DNA of 64,000 nt from Marsupella aquatica. Lineage: Eukaryota; Marchantiophyta. The position numbers and the translations under genes are program-made. This document shows positions 1 through 12,233 of this stretch, piece after piece. The DNA is taken from contig OZ316894.1 in the NCBI GenBank assembly GCA_973895155.1, positions 3,596,001 to 3,660,000 on the forward strand. Reading direction: 5' to 3'. Position 1 is the first letter of the stretch. Every line of letters starts with the position of its first letter. The notes below the pieces were generated by a model that was not told the origin of the DNA, searched no databases, and saw only the letters and a program-made list of their open reading frames with translations.

Positions 1-38
1 TGGCAAAAGTAGCGATAAAGATATAACGATACAAGTTT

Positions 39-2079
39 TCAATACTGCGAGGGGATGAAATGACAGGAAAAGAACGTTAGAGCACCTTCCCCGAAACATC
101 GGCACCTTCGCATATCTCTCGAGCATCCCTCCACATGCCCCACGAGTCCGTACCACCAACCTGTAAAACCAGCAATAGTCGTTAAGGTGTAAGTAGTTGA
201 AAGAGCGATGCACCTGCGCCTCTGAACGAACCGCCGAATGTCCCAGAAAGAGTCGTCGAAATAGACATCACATGCAGATTGCAGAAAGTACACGCTGGGC
301 TCTGTGCTATTATTCTGACCGGTTAAGCGTGAATTGTGTGGATTCACTACTCAATCCGTGGAGATGCGAAGGTGTGGCATGGTTTGCAAGGGAAACAGAC
401 ACAGATAGCCAATGACATTAGAGGTTCTGAGGGCTGTAAATTCAACACTGAAACTTCGATGGTGGACAAAGGTAGGCTTTGGGAATACCATAAGGGAAGT
501 CTTTGTTCCTTCTCCACTGCACTTCCACATGGTCTCCCGGTCGGAGTTCTTCCAGGCAGTCGGAAATGTGCAGATCGTGAGCTGAAGTATCCATCGGGGG
601 TGCTCGCAGACGCGACCATGGAACACCTTCCTCCACGACAATCGTTCGTGGGCCATGAGGAGGATACCTGAATAATTCAAACAAAACGTAACCTTGAAGT
701 CAAAGTTTAGACTTGGGGAGCAATATTTCAACTACATCATCAATGTAAATATGGTTTTTACGGAGTCAAGGTCCTGAGGTCTGCTACAACTAGCTAACTT
801 ACTGCTACAACTAGCTAACTTATCGCTGGATTCGGCACGAACTCAAAGAAACGTCTTACCTGGCCCGGAAGGAGTCGGTGGAACGGTCGTAGCTCACTTC
901 CGCATCATAGCACGATAACATGAACCCAACGTGCCCATTCTGCATCACAACAGTCGGTCAGGTACCCTAAAAGCCATTAGGGAAATACGAATGGAATCAG
1001 AAAAAAACAGTGAAGTCACCACTCAAATCCCTCGTGCAAAATTCTACAAGTCAAACTTCCGCATTCCTCGGGAATTCGTGTCAGTACCTCAAAACTGCAG
1101 GTGACCTGACTAGGTGAGAGAACTGGGGTCCCAAATTCAATGACTTCAGTCTACACCTGCGACTAAATTCCGGCGGGGTTTAACGTCCGCATTCCTTAAG
1201 AGTTCGTAGCCAAGCTCAAACCTTGGGGTGGTCTCGGTACATAAGAAACTGGAGTCCAACTTTTCAAGCACATGACGCTAAATCTATTCTTCCATGCCCA
1301 ATTCTGGAAGTCAAAATAACTGGAATAGCTCAACGTTAGACCGGCTGTGCATTTCAGGATCACTGATATCCCAGGAAGCGAGTTCGAGAGACGTCTCAGA
1401 GACGAGGAAGGGCCAAAGCATCGGAGACACTAACCTCTCGGTTGTAGATCTGTGCAGGGAACCAGAAGCTGCCGCTCTCAAGTGCTAAGTACCACGCCAT
1501 GAGCGAATCTGGAGGCAAACCGCCTGTGGGAGGTTTCGAATTGCTACTTTCCTGAAGACCAAACCATGAGAAGGGCCATAGGCATGACAATGGCCACCCC
1601 CAAACCCGCGCATTCCTGTCGCTGGATGTCAAACCAGTTGTGCTCTTCTGCGCCACCACCCGCTGCCACTCGCAGTACGCAGCTGGACCAGCTAAATTGC
1701 CCCATTTTTCGTGAAATAAAGACTTCCACAGGTGGTCACTTCTGCACCTCTTTCGAAATTCTTTGCACACGCCCGCCATTTGGCATAATGTTGAGGCGGG
1801 GAGGTTGCTAAGGATTCCCTCGATTGCGAGCTCTGGGAGATCCAGCACACCGCACTCCCGCCTCTCTTCCACGTTCTCCACCTTCTTGACACATCTCCTC
1901 TTGAGAAACATTGCGCCCCACGATCTGAAGAGGCTGCCCCCGTCCAAAAGCTCGAAGAGAAATTCTGACGATACGAATGCAAGCCAAGCTGAAAAGAAGT
2001 TCATTTCATTCTTCCCGAGATGCTGCTTAGCCCGCCCGCTTTCAGAAGGAAATGGTTGGAACGCAAATGAATCAATCAA
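39..2079 (-). CDS. F-box protein, At2g26850/At2g41170-like (multi-exon, probably 3'-incomplete)
   Basis: Exons read on the minus strand: 1435-2079, 860-939, 489-667, and one from 160 downward. The joins keep frame: AACCGAGAG|GTTAGT to AATGGGCAC, GCCAG|GTAAGA to GTATCC, TTATG|GTATTC to GTTGG. Exon 1 holds the F-box ([15 protein letters not shown], then [16 protein letters not shown]) followed by [19 protein letters not shown] and [11 protein letters not shown]. Exon 2 gives [14 protein letters not shown], exon 3 [20 protein letters not shown] and [12 protein letters not shown], exon 4 [12 protein letters not shown]. This order matches the plant F-box family named, whose members are expected to act in SCF ubiquitin ligases; targets are unknown. 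The frame stays open to a stop at 39-41, but the family's usual tail is missing, so exon 4 probably splices near 93 to an exon outside the window. Start may be 2079 or the internal Met at about 2004. Confidence 0.85.
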
Positions 2080-5000
2080 TGACGAATCTCCGGGGAATCC
2101 AAATCAGAAGAACTTGGAAAAGCAGCGAGGCTGACGCACGGAAAGATGCTCCGACAGACAAAAGGACTAGGAGCAGAGCGAAATGAAGAGACCTAATAGA
2201 ATCACTCCGAAGAGATAACTCGAAGAGAAGAGTTCGAGGCACCCAACGAGAAAAATACGAACCATGTAGGCTCTCGCATGAAGAGGGCGATGAGATAATG
2301 GTTGGAGACGAGACAAGGATTGAATAAAGGGTAGTGGGATCAATTGTTGAGACTCTTCACACGACTCCGGCCGAAAACAAATCCTGGCCGGCAGGGAAGG
2401 AATCAATGAATGACTCGCCGATAGACGGGTAAGGAATAGGCCAAACCAAATGACAGTAGGCTATCGAGATTACAAGAGCTGTAAGAAAGACATGAAGGAT
2501 TGGACGACGCTCTCGATAACGCTCTCCTTTTCACGTGCTTGACCTTACAGAGGACGCCTGGGCCGCCCTGAGGTCAAGCAAATGGCACTCTCCCGATGCC
2601 AAATGCTGCAAGCAACTTCTCGGAACCTAATGCGCGCGGAGGAAACGGAAAGAATGACGTAATTGCAAGTGGAGAATGTGATGGGCAAAGCAAAGTTGAA
2701 GGAAACAAAAATCAGAGAACCACGGAGCTCATTAGCTCTCTTTCTCTCGTCTCTCTCTCCCTCTGAATGTCAAGAAGGCAGCATTGGCAGCGACTGGTCC
2801 TAGACGGGAGAGAGATTAGATAGTGGCGTACAAGGCACAGCGTTGCTTACACACAAAGACGTTACGAGGCACGACAAGCCGTGCCTGACATCAATAGGGA
2901 AGAGGAGGGGTGGAAGAAACCACCACACAAATGCGGCTCTACTACCATTACTGAAAAAATAAAGTGATGGATGGCAAGCCACTTCTTTCCACAGTACTGG
3001 AAACAAAAACCAATCCCACCGAGTGGCTATACTTCCTGTTGTCCGTCGAATGGTGATGAGTCGTGTACTGTATTGGCAACAACAAACAGTCTATCCTCCC
3101 CGTTGCTCATGGAATGGTGATGAATCGTGTACTGCACGTAGCGTCAGCCCTTCGATTCTGTAACAGCACCGTATGTATTTTATTGTATCCAGCGTTGTAT
3201 ACTCCTCTTCCCAAGTTCCAATCACGGCATCTGCTAGGAGCCTACGAGGTCATGCTTGATAGGATCCTAGGCCAGGATTCAAATCAAACGGGAGACGTAG
3301 GTCCTGCACGGTCGTCGAATAGAGAACGCTGCGGAAGTGCAGAGCGGAAGGCGGAGACAAACAGTGCTCATTCCGATCTGTGGACGCAAATAGGGTGGTC
3401 GGTAGGGCGAATGGGCGTGATAGCGAGGCGCAGACCCTGCCAAGCTTCTTCTCCCGGTATGATACTATTTATTGAGACATGGCCAAGCCAGTGCTCGTTC
3501 CGGTACGCGTTCCTCCTCCCTCCTCAGGTGCTCAACGATGTTACGACAATGCTTCAATTGCGCATCCAACCAAATTTAGTTTGTTGAAGGATGGATCATG
3601 GATGGATGGATGAATGTTCTTAGGCATGCGCACGTGATCGCCGCGGATCTCCAACAATTCGCATGACAGAGCGATGACAGATGCAGCCACAATAGAACCA
3701 GAGAGAAGCGGGTGGAGCAGAGAGTGGTCGTGGAAGGACTGATCAGAGGAGCCAGGACGTGAGAATGGAACAGACTGATGATGATGGTATGCTCCCAATA
3801 ATCAATCAATCCAGCAGGTGCTAACCGATTTGATGTATAGCGAAAGAACTCCGATCCGTTCGCATGACTCTGTAAATAATACTGTATGGAATAGACCACA
3901 ACCAGGCTTTTCCCTGCTTTCGCTGTGTTCCTGCCTGATACCCGCCGGAGAAGAAAACAAAGCAGGAGTACAACAGCACGGATTGAAGTACGACAGCGAC
4001 ACGACTGACCGATTGAATGATCGATTGTCGTTCGTTGTCTGAAAGATGGAGGCCAAGTAGAATCGGTTTTAATGACAGAGCAATTGATGCCAAGTAGGAT
4101 CGGTTTTAATGACCGATTCACAACAATGGCGGAGTTGGCTGGCGGGCTGGCGCACTTCGCACGGCCCTACGCTGATGTACAAACTTTCTTCCCTTCCAAC
4201 GAACAGTTTCGTATGTATACTGTACCGTATAGACCTCGATCGATATCCAGCCCGATTAATCCACAACTTACTCATGAGACTAAACAAAATGCCTCAATCC
4301 CTGGAGAACGTAAAGAAGTCCAGTCCGTGTTGCATCCTGCTCGCGACTTAAAACACCTGATGAACACGGGGCCAAATGTCGCCTACAGCATTCGCTTCTG
4401 TCGCCGAAATCGCTCACTTTGTCCGCCACAACAATGGCTTCAAGCCTCCAAGTCCAAGGAGGGGAAAGGGTGACCTGTGTGATCTGTTGATTTCTGTTCT
4501 GTTCTATTCTGTTCAGTTGAGAGCCGCAACTTCGGCAGCACAGAAATTCTGCAAATCTCACACCACGCCGACCTTGTTTCGCGGCAGTCCATATAATTTT
4601 GTGTGCCGCATTCATTCATTTCGTGCAACCAAGCCAATCGGATCACCACCCACCCAGCACTCGCTCGCCCCTCGATCACTCGACGATCTCTTCCTCCATT
4701 TTCCTCGTCAAATGGAGCTCCGGCAGCCGAGACCTCTGCAATAATAATGGGACGGAATCAGTTCTGGCTGTTTGCTTCTTTCGGGACTGTTCATACAAGT
4801 AATCATTGCGATGACGCGATCGTTTCTTGGCTTGGAACGAGAGCACCTTACATTGCGATCGTAAGTGAATTGCGTGCTCCGCGCTCTTGGCCTGATTTCG
4901 CGCTTTCACCACCTCTTCTAGTCCCTTTGTTTCGACAGAACCCCATCCGCAAATAATCAGTCTTTTTGCTTTTCTGCCGCACCAGTGTCGAGAGTACCGT

Positions 5001-5130
5001 ACTGCCTGCCATCAGCCATCAGCCATCCGGGGTTCGCGCAATAAATGAGTAATTATTAGATCCTTTCGACCCAGCAAACAAAAAAAATTACTTTCTGGTG
5101 GGTGTGAACCCTGGAAAGAAATGTGAAGAA
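2080..5130. other. Intergenic region upstream of the F-box gene
   Basis: No convincing gene seen; the open frames here are short and resemble no family I know. It holds a CT-rich stretch (about 2733-2765) of the kind common in plant promoters and 5' leaders, a short GATGGATGGATGAATG run near 3595, and a 24-25 bp direct repeat (around AGTAGRATCGGTTTTAATGA) at about 4055 and 4093. Confidence 0.4.
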
Positions 5131-5339
5131 TATTCTCGTCATCCAGGTGTAAACACTGACAGTTCAGTGCTGGTCAGTGCGGAACCCCCCCCAGCCCTCT
5201 ATTTGGGTCCGTTTGAAAAGCCAATGTTGAATTTTCTAGTCATCCTGGTGTAAACATTGACTTTCCAGTCTTTGTGAGAGAGGAATAAGAATGTTTTGGG
5301 TCCGTTCTAAACCTGGAGAGATATGGGAAGAATGCTTTA

Positions 5340-5642
5340 GGGCCCTCTTGCATGACTTTGGTCCTTTGCACATCGGCCCTAAAATGAACTCGTGTCATGA
5401 GTTGAGGCAGCGAGAGGGCGGCAGTCCTGATGGCTTCTTTTGTGGAGATACAAGGGCAAGGGCTGGAAAATTTCCGGCCCTTGAGGTCCCAAACCTTCAA
5501 AATGTAATAAAACAAAACATTTGGTTTTAACTTTTCCCGGACATCTGTTTTAACTTTTCCCCTGTGTTTTAACTTTTCCCCTACATGTGTGGCTTGGTAA
5601 GGGCCGCAGTTTTCAGGACTCTTGCACATGCAAGACAGTCCT
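5340..5642. mobile_element. Short non-autonomous TIR element, TA target duplication (family 1, copy 1)
   Basis: The ends are inverted repeats: GGGCCCTCTTGCATG on the left, CATGCAAGACAGTCCT on the right. TA flanks both sides. Removing the element restores a tandem-array unit (AAGAATGCTT-TA-ATCATCCTGATG), an internal empty-site control. Same family as 10,237-11,463: they share ATGAACTCGTGTCATGAGTT and GGCAGTCCTGATGG. The interior has CTTTTCCC repeats but no gene. A TA duplication is typical of Tc1/mariner-type movement, but no transposase is present to confirm it. Confidence 0.75.
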
Positions 5643-5984
5643 TAATCATCCTGATGTAAACACTGATCGGGGTCAGGAGGTCAGTGTTGGTAGAGGTGAG
5701 TTTTAGAACTCAGTACTGTTTTGGGGTCCGTGTGAAACGCAGAAAGAAATGTTTTACATTCTTAAACATCCTAGTGTAAACACTGACCTTTCAGTGTTGG
5801 CAGTATAAGAACCCAACAATTTATCGGATCCGTTCGACACCTGAAAAAAAGGGTTCAGAATCTTCTATCCGTCCTGATTCAAACACTGACTATTCAGTGC
5901 TAGTCAGAGGAGACCCTAAATTCAGCACTGTGTTGGGTCCATGTGGAAAACCTGGAAAAGAAATGTTCAGATCTATTAACAATA

Positions 5985-6297
5985 GGGAGTCTCAAAATTA
6001 GCTATTGAAGCCATTTTTGGCTGACCGGGAATGACACCATTCTGGTCATTTTGGTCATTATCCGGATTCTAAACTGTGCATTCCGGTCTGGGACTTGCAA
6101 TCCGCACCGCAACTTTGTCTGCTCGACTTTGCTGCTGTCTTTCGGTGGTGAAGCTCACGCAATAGCGACAGCATTCAATTATAAGTACCCTTATTCTGCT
6201 TTTGCCCAATACTGTGGATGCAGCCCTACTTTTGGGCCATAATTTCAGTGGGCAGCAGTTGGGGCCACTCCTGATTTTTTAAAATGTTGAGACACCC
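5985..6297. mobile_element. Short TIR element, TA target duplication (family 2)
   Basis: Ends are inverted repeats: GGGAGTCTCAAAATT on the left and AATGTTGAGACACCC on the right, each bordered by TA. It lies inside the tandem array, and joining the flanks gives an array-like sequence ending TTGATCCTGG. The 313-bp interior has a TCATTTTGGTCATT stretch and no supported coding frame. Class by TA duplication only. Confidence 0.65.
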
Positions 6298-7110
6298 TAT
6301 TGATCCTGGTGGAAAGACTGAGTTTTCAGTCTTGGTAGTAGACAAGCCCAGCACTGGTTTGGGTCCGTGTGAAACCTGGAAACAAATATGAAGAATTTTC
6401 TATCAAAAACTGACTGTTCATTGTTGGGAGGAGAAACCAGGAAACAAATGTTAAGAAACATTCTAATCATCCTGGTGTAAACACTAACTTTTCAATATTG
6501 GCGGGAGAAGAACCCAGGACTGCTTCGGGTCCCGTATGAAACCTGGAAAGAACTGTTAAGAATATTCTCCCTAGAAAAAAATGTTACAAACATTCTCATC
6601 ATCCCGGTTTAATTAAACACTGCCTTTTCGGGAGAAGAAGCTAACAATATATCGGATGCATGTGGGAAAGAAATCTTCTTACTATATAATTCTAAACAGA
6701 ATCTATTTTTTATTTTTAAGGGCTATAATTCTAAACAGAATCTATTTTTAAGGGCTATGGTCTAGAGTGAACCCTATGGTCTAGAGTGAAACCTGTGTAT
6801 ACAGTAATTCAAATCAGGACAAAATATATAATGTCTGTATAAAAAAAATCTAAAAAACAAAAGGGAAAAAAGTATAGATTTTTTTTTCAATTGTTTTTTT
6901 GCAATTCTATTTACAAATTTCCATTCAAGGAACTGGTTGGGCCCTTTCACTTCTTCCCCCCCCCCCCCCCTTTTTTTGTGGGGTTGCTTTGCCTTTGGTA
7001 TCTTGTCTCCTGGTCTCACATTTTTTGCCTTTTGGCAGTGTTATATATAACTGGTAGTCAAGCTAATGTGAAAAACTTCCAATCATCCTGGTGTAAACAC
7101 TGAACCACCA

Positions 7111-7488
7111 GTTAAATTTACGTCAAGTTAATGCGCCCCGACTTTCTCGAGGTGTCATACACTGCCCGTCCCACTCCCCAATTATGTTGTCCAAAACACT
7201 CATTCTCTATGGAGCTGTGGTTTATGTTTTGGCAACATTTCTTTCCAAAAAGTTGATGGCACAAATCCATCGGGCCGGAGTGGATGACAAAAAGTGAAGG
7301 GTGCCAAAACATAAACCCGAAATTGATGGCACAAAGTTGATCGAGCCGGATCAGGCGACCAAATGTTAGACTATTGTTTTATGTTTTGGCAAACTCAAGC
7401 CGGAGTGAGCAGCAACATCAGAGATTGGTATGGGCAAAGTACAGCACCCCGAGAAAATGGAAACGCATTAACTTGACGTAGATTTAAC
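7111..7488. mobile_element. Small TIR element with near-perfect 25-bp ends
   Basis: The left end GTTAAATTTACGTCAAGTTA (continuing ATGCG) is repeated inverted at the right end with one mismatch. If the duplication is TTAA, the element proper starts ATTTACGTC and ends GACGTAGAT; TTAA is then present on both sides, which would suggest a piggyBac-type insertion, but TTAA could equally be part of the TIR. The interior has a diverged direct repeat (TTGATGGCACAAA at about 7253 and 7323). No coding capacity. Confidence 0.65.
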
Positions 7489-8252
7489 TCATGGTAACAA
7501 TGACCGTCTAGAGTCGGTGACAATAATAGAGCCAAAGAGTAGTTGGCCTGATTCCTGCCCCTACACGGCTGTCCGGGCTTGCCCGCGGGCATGTTGGACG
7601 ATCCCGGCCGCAGGCCAAGGTGATCTTCTGGTCGTCTCTTCCTGTGGTCTTCGCTCTTCGGCGCCACAACGGAACAGACGCTAATAACAGGCCCCGCCGT
7701 CTTTCTTTCTGGCGCTGCCTGCCCGCTTTTTTTGCCCGTTTTCCCGTCTGCCAGTTTCATTACTATCGTAAATTAAGGAATAAGGACGATCAGTTTCGCG
7801 CATGCGTTGCGAATGTTTTTAATGTGGCATGCATTTAATCTTGTCACGTTTTCAAATTTTAGCGCTATCATAAATAATCTGATCCTAGATTTTGTTTTGA
7901 TAGTCTAAAAACAATGTCCCGCACTGATACATCAGTGTTGTACATAGGAATCTTTATCGGACAGTTCTTGAGAGACCCCACTCTCCTGCCTGCCCGTCTT
8001 ACTCCTCCACATGCCCTGCCCACCTTTCTAGTTATATACTTAAACGTATCTAATATTTGTACCTTTCATTAGAGAGCACGGCAATAATACACAGATAAAT
8101 TAGTATTTTATCAAATAGTTTAAGTTTATAGTTTATGGCGACAGATGCTAACAAACCCGGCTTTACTGACTACCTCGAATGTGTCTACTGTTTGTTGCCT
8201 TCATGCCATGTGCACCTTTTTTGCCCATCTTACTCGTAGGGATGATGTCCTA
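7489..8252. other. Intergenic region, no gene seen
   Basis: A GC-richer stretch at about 7555-7740 opens several short frames on both strands, but none resembles a known protein. The rest is AT-rich with no recognisable feature. Confidence 0.35.
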
Positions 8253-8920
8253 GGGGGCTTTACAAGACTGTACGTCCACCCAGTGTTCTCTATCCAAAGA
8301 AAAATTGATGGTCACTTTTAAACACTAACATAAAGTGCCTAGACTTGATTCTCCATTGTTTTAGACCACCTCAAGAGAAAGGAAAGAGAACCAGAATTTA
8401 TAAATCAGGGAAAAACAAAGTACAATGAAAAGAAAGAAAAAAAGTTCCAAAGAGGACAAACACCTAACCAGCAAAAAGAAAAGCAAGTGTAAACCTAAAA
8501 AATGACACAGAAAAAGATAAAATTGTCAATCATTATTTGAATGCAAACTCAATGACTAGTGTCTACATTGGAAAATGTGACAAGAGTTAATGAGCCATAT
8601 CCAATGTAAGAACCATATCAGCAAGTGGGACACAACTTACTCTAGGAGGGCTAGTGTCTGGGGGGCATACCACTGTGAGGATAGAGGGGGGCGATCAATG
8701 GTAATTGGAAGAGGTCTTTGACCAAAAAATGTAAGCACAAGAATAGGACCCACAATGAGCCCACTGACATATAACTAGGTCGGGTAATGGTTTTGCTTGA
8801 TTGTGTCCCCAAGTTCATATAAAGTGAAGTGTGGCCTGTTCTCACATATGGATGGCTAAAATTGCATCTCACACAATAAAAGAAGGAAATGCTGCCCCCA
8901 AAGTTCTTGTAAAGCCACCC
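8253..8920. mobile_element. PIF/Harbinger-like non-autonomous TIR element (family 3, copy 1)
   Basis: Left end GGGGGCTTTACAAGACTG, right end TTCTTGTAAAGCCACCC. The flanking trinucleotides are CTA and TTA, one mismatch from a 3-bp duplication. It is an inverted-orientation relative of 22,553-23,372; they share GTTCTTGTAAAGCCACCC and the AAGTGTGGCC region near 8828. The interior has no supported gene. Confidence 0.65.
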
Positions 8921-10236
8921 TTACTATCATGAGGGATATCTGGTGCTAGCTCATGCCTGGTGTGAAAATCTCATATATTGACCTTTTAAATCAGATTTAC
9001 AGAGGCCTCTAACTGGGCCCATAATTATAGTGTTCTGTCAAAAATACTTTGTCCATTTTTGGTTATTTGATTTTAAAAACAATGAATGCATTAAGGTATG
9101 CTGATGTTTTCTTCGAAACCTAGTTTGGGTAACTTCAAACCAAAATTTTCTGGAATTTAGTTATAGTGTACTAGTTGTAATACTCAGCTTCTCTGCATAT
9201 GTGTTTGAACTCACTGTACAGTAGTTCTGGGCCGTGCATCTTAACTCATAACTGGACTTTGCTTAAGTACCAAAAGTCAGATTTAGAAAAGCAATCAAAA
9301 CACTTGAAGTACTGAATTATTTTGGTCCAACGTTATTGCAACTTACTTGGTCAATGAAATTATTAGTGCCAGATCTTTTTTCTGGTGCACCTTTTGACAC
9401 AAAGATGCATCATGATGATGAGTCATCTGTAATGAAGATAGTTTATTGACACATCAATCTTTTACATCAAATATTTCTTTCAACGGATGCCACTAGCCCC
9501 CTTCCCTGCCTGTCCACGTTAGTAACTGCCTGACTTATTAACATAATGGTACCTTGGTTGACAATTCTGAATGGCATAGAGTAATGTTTACTTGCTTTCA
9601 GGCAAAGGCATTGTAATTTTACCCAGATTTTACCAAACCAATTTGTTTTAAAGCACAACTGCCCTTCAAAAGCTACGGGTTACCTGAAGTTACCATTAAA
9701 AGAAAATTTTTCTTGAAATTATGGAGCAAACTGGTATGCTAGAGGAGAACAGTGATTGAAATGTGGAAAAAGAGGGAGGTCTTGGACACTTCCCCTTATA
9801 TAGGGGAAGTTGTAGTTTAATGAGTCTAATTTTTCTGGAATTTGGCTTATACGTAGTCAAATTTGCTGCCTACTGTACGTCTATAACAATAACACCATCT
9901 TCAGGGGCACTATGTCTCTTATAAGGTTTTTCATGCTTTTGGCAAGATGAAATCTGGAATTTAATTTCCTCCCCATTTCCCAAGATTGCCAGCATATTTT
10001 TCCAGCCCATTGTCTTTGAGATGTCTAATTTTGTTTTAAATTATTTCCTACTTCTGCAATTTTGGATTATCATGACAGGGGCTGTAGGGACTATCAAGCC
10101 CACTGAACTTCAGTATTTTGACCCACAAACACAACTTGGTTTCAAAAATGATAAGAAAGACATCATCTCGTTGAGGTGATCATTAGTGAACTTCAGGATT
10201 ACCCAGCTGGGGAGACAACACATGAAATACGAGTTA

Positions 10237-11463
10237 GGGCCGTCTTGCATGTCGGTGGTCCTTTGCAAATCGTCCCTAAAATGAACTCGTGTCATGAGTT
10301 GAGGCAGCGAGAGGCCGGCAGTCCTGATGGCGTCTTTTGTGGAGATACAAGTGCAATTTCCGGCCCTTGAGGTCCCGTAACTTTGAAATGTAATAAAACA
10401 AAACAGCAGGTATTACACGTGTTGGGATAGTGACTTCGCGATGTATTTCCCGTGGACCTGCTCCCGACTCCTAGTGTTCGCCCTGCAAACACCAGCCACA
10501 CTGCATATCAAGTTCAACAGCCGAGGCATCTCTCACCTCGAAATACTTCGACGGACACCCACGAAGCTAGTAGTGTGCTGCGTGAAATTTTATGGATTCT
10601 CATCAAATGCTGGCACGACTCGTTTAGGAAGCAAGAAGGACACAAAGTCAGAAAGGAGCAAATTGATTCAACAGCGGCGAGGATTTGATTGAAGGCCGGA
10701 AGGAGCAATCCTAGTTGAGGCAGCGAGGATTCGATTGAAGGCAGGAAGGAGCAATCCTAGTTGAGGCAGCGAGGATTCGATTGAAGGCAGCAGCACGTAT
10801 CGAGCAGAACTCTGTGATCGAGCAGGAGAGCAATTCCGGGTCAAGTAGCAGCGGCAGTGTCTAAGCAAACGGCAGCAATTCCAGGTCAAGTATGAAGGCA
10901 CTATCGAGGCAGTAGCAGGGGCAGCAGCGCATGTCGTGGATCTCTTTCTCGATGTACTTTCTTTCTCGATCGATCTCTCTCGCTCGCCTTCAATCCTCCT
11001 CCACGCCTCTCGATCATCAATCAGCTCGGCAGACGCAAGCTGTGGCAGTGTGGCACCCAAATTCACGAAGGCGTGGAGAGCAAAAGTCTCGAAACGTTGC
11101 GACTGCGTTACTTATTAGGTGATCGATAGTCATGTGAATTGAGGCAGCAGCGCATGTGAATTGAGGCAGCACGCAGCGGTAGTCAGCAAACGGTAGCAAG
11201 TGAGAACGAGTGAGCACTTTCGCTTTTGGTTTTGAGATTGTCGCATGTAATGCGGAATTATGCAGGGCAGACTTTGCAGGGGCATGTTTTGGCCCTGCAT
11301 CTTGCCCTCTACAAGTTGTGCATAAAACGACAGAGAAGTAGACTGAATTGAGTGGGCCCGTGACACGTATTAGGCTCTTTGATTCACTTTAGATTTGGTT
11401 TTAACTTTTTCCTGGCTGGTTAGGGCCGCTTTTTTGAGGACTCTTGCACATGCAAGACAGCCC
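10237..11463. mobile_element. TIR element, TA target duplication (family 1, copy 2, enlarged)
   Basis: Ends GGGCCGTCTTGCATG and CATGCAAGACAGCCC are inverted repeats bordered by TA. Copy B at about 27,296 is the empty site (ATACGAG-TAAGCATGGGCG), which shows it is an insertion. The two ends match the 303-bp element at 5,340, but about 980 bp of unrelated DNA lies between AAAACAAAACA (about 10,405) and TTTGGTTTTAAC (about 11,392). That insert contains an imperfect ~46-bp tandem repeat at about 10,677-10,790 (CGAGGATTCGATTGAAGGCA) and several GAGGCAGCR motifs. No gene recognised. Confidence 0.8.
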
Positions 11464-11859
11464 TAAGTATGGGCGTTCCTCCTTTTCCAAGGCGCATTAC
11501 ACAGACTCTTAAGAATCACAACTGGATTTACCAGGGTTATGTTTGTGTAGCATAATGGCTCCATGTAGAGATCCAAAGAAGGTGCCAGTCAGCTGCTTCT
11601 GGGTCATTGCATGTGTTACCTAATAGCACCCTAATCTCCTGCCACCATGTCACTCTACCCCAGTTGTAGAATAGGTGTTCTGTGCTTTTGAATTCAAGGT
11701 TGCATTGCTAACAAATGCAATTGCAAACTCCCCACTTGCTAGCTCTACCATTAGTATAGCAACCTGGTTGAGGAAGTCTCCAAATAACCTAACTTTTGGG
11801 AAGACCCATCCTCCCCACACCTTCCACACCCACCTTCCTCACCGAAAATAATTCTACCG

Positions 11860-12233
11860 AATATGGACCGAGCTTGGATTCTTTCTTCCGGAGCAAAGGG
11901 CACAAGAAGGTGGCTTGAGGCCGATTTTGTTATTCCCCATCTATGGATGTATTCAAACGAGTTCTCAACAACCTTACCTCATCGTATGGTGTTGCCCACC
12001 TACTTCTTGTCGGCTTATCTAATATTTCATTCACCTGTGGGAAGCCTTGTAATGCCACTGGTGTCCATCTTCTCTGGTGTAGTTTGCGTCAAAAATACAT
12101 TGTTGTTCATGATGCTGTGAGAGATGCAATTGCCCAGGTTCTCTCTGGGTCTTTTGTCCATGTGAGGCGAGAGGTGGTGCTTGGGCCTCCATCACAGCGG
12201 TTACAGGTTGACCTTACCATGGTCTATGACTGA
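11860..12233 (+). pseudogene. Retroelement-like remnant with CxxC-HDAVRD motif (copy A)
   Basis: One frame (11,943-12,233) reads TCGKPCNATGVHLLWC, then VVHDAVRDAIAQVL, HVRREVVLGPP and QVDLTMVYD. A paired-Cys knuckle followed by HDAVRD and a reverse-transcriptase-like tail resembles the C-terminal region of some non-LTR retroelement proteins; that is inference from the motif order, not a firm family call. No reverse-transcriptase core is visible upstream, so this is a fragment at best. Copy B's version (27,770-28,017) is cut by the CACTA element. Confidence 0.4.

Larger units (their letters stand above)
5130..7110. repeat. Degenerate ~105-120 bp tandem repeat array
   Basis: A core like TCATCCTGGTGTAAACACTG recurs at about 5137, 5239, 5647, 5767, 5871, 6303, 6473, 6599 and 7084. 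Each core is followed by a CAGTGTTGG-like stretch and then by TTGGGTCCGTGTGAAACCTG and a GGAAAGAAATGTTAAGAATAT-like segment. Spacing between adjacent intact units is about 102-122 bp. The array is interrupted by small elements at 5340-5642 and 5985-6297. From about 6685 to 6796 a different local duplication appears (TATAATTCTAAACAGAATCT twice, then GGTCTAGAGTGAA twice), and 6957-6970 is a long C run. Confidence 0.75.

Noticed and set aside
3063-3587. 174-codon plus-strand open frame
   Set aside because: No family resemblance, no splice or promoter context, and unremarkable residue composition; likely chance.
6957-6970. C/G homopolymer runs (also near 19,498, 23,100, 24,650 and 63,500) as functional sites
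   Set aside because: More likely simple-sequence slippage or sequencing difficulty; no context suggests a function.
7395-7760. 121-codon minus-strand open frame
   Set aside because: Spans the right TIR of the element at 7,111-7,488 and a GC-rich patch; no domain.
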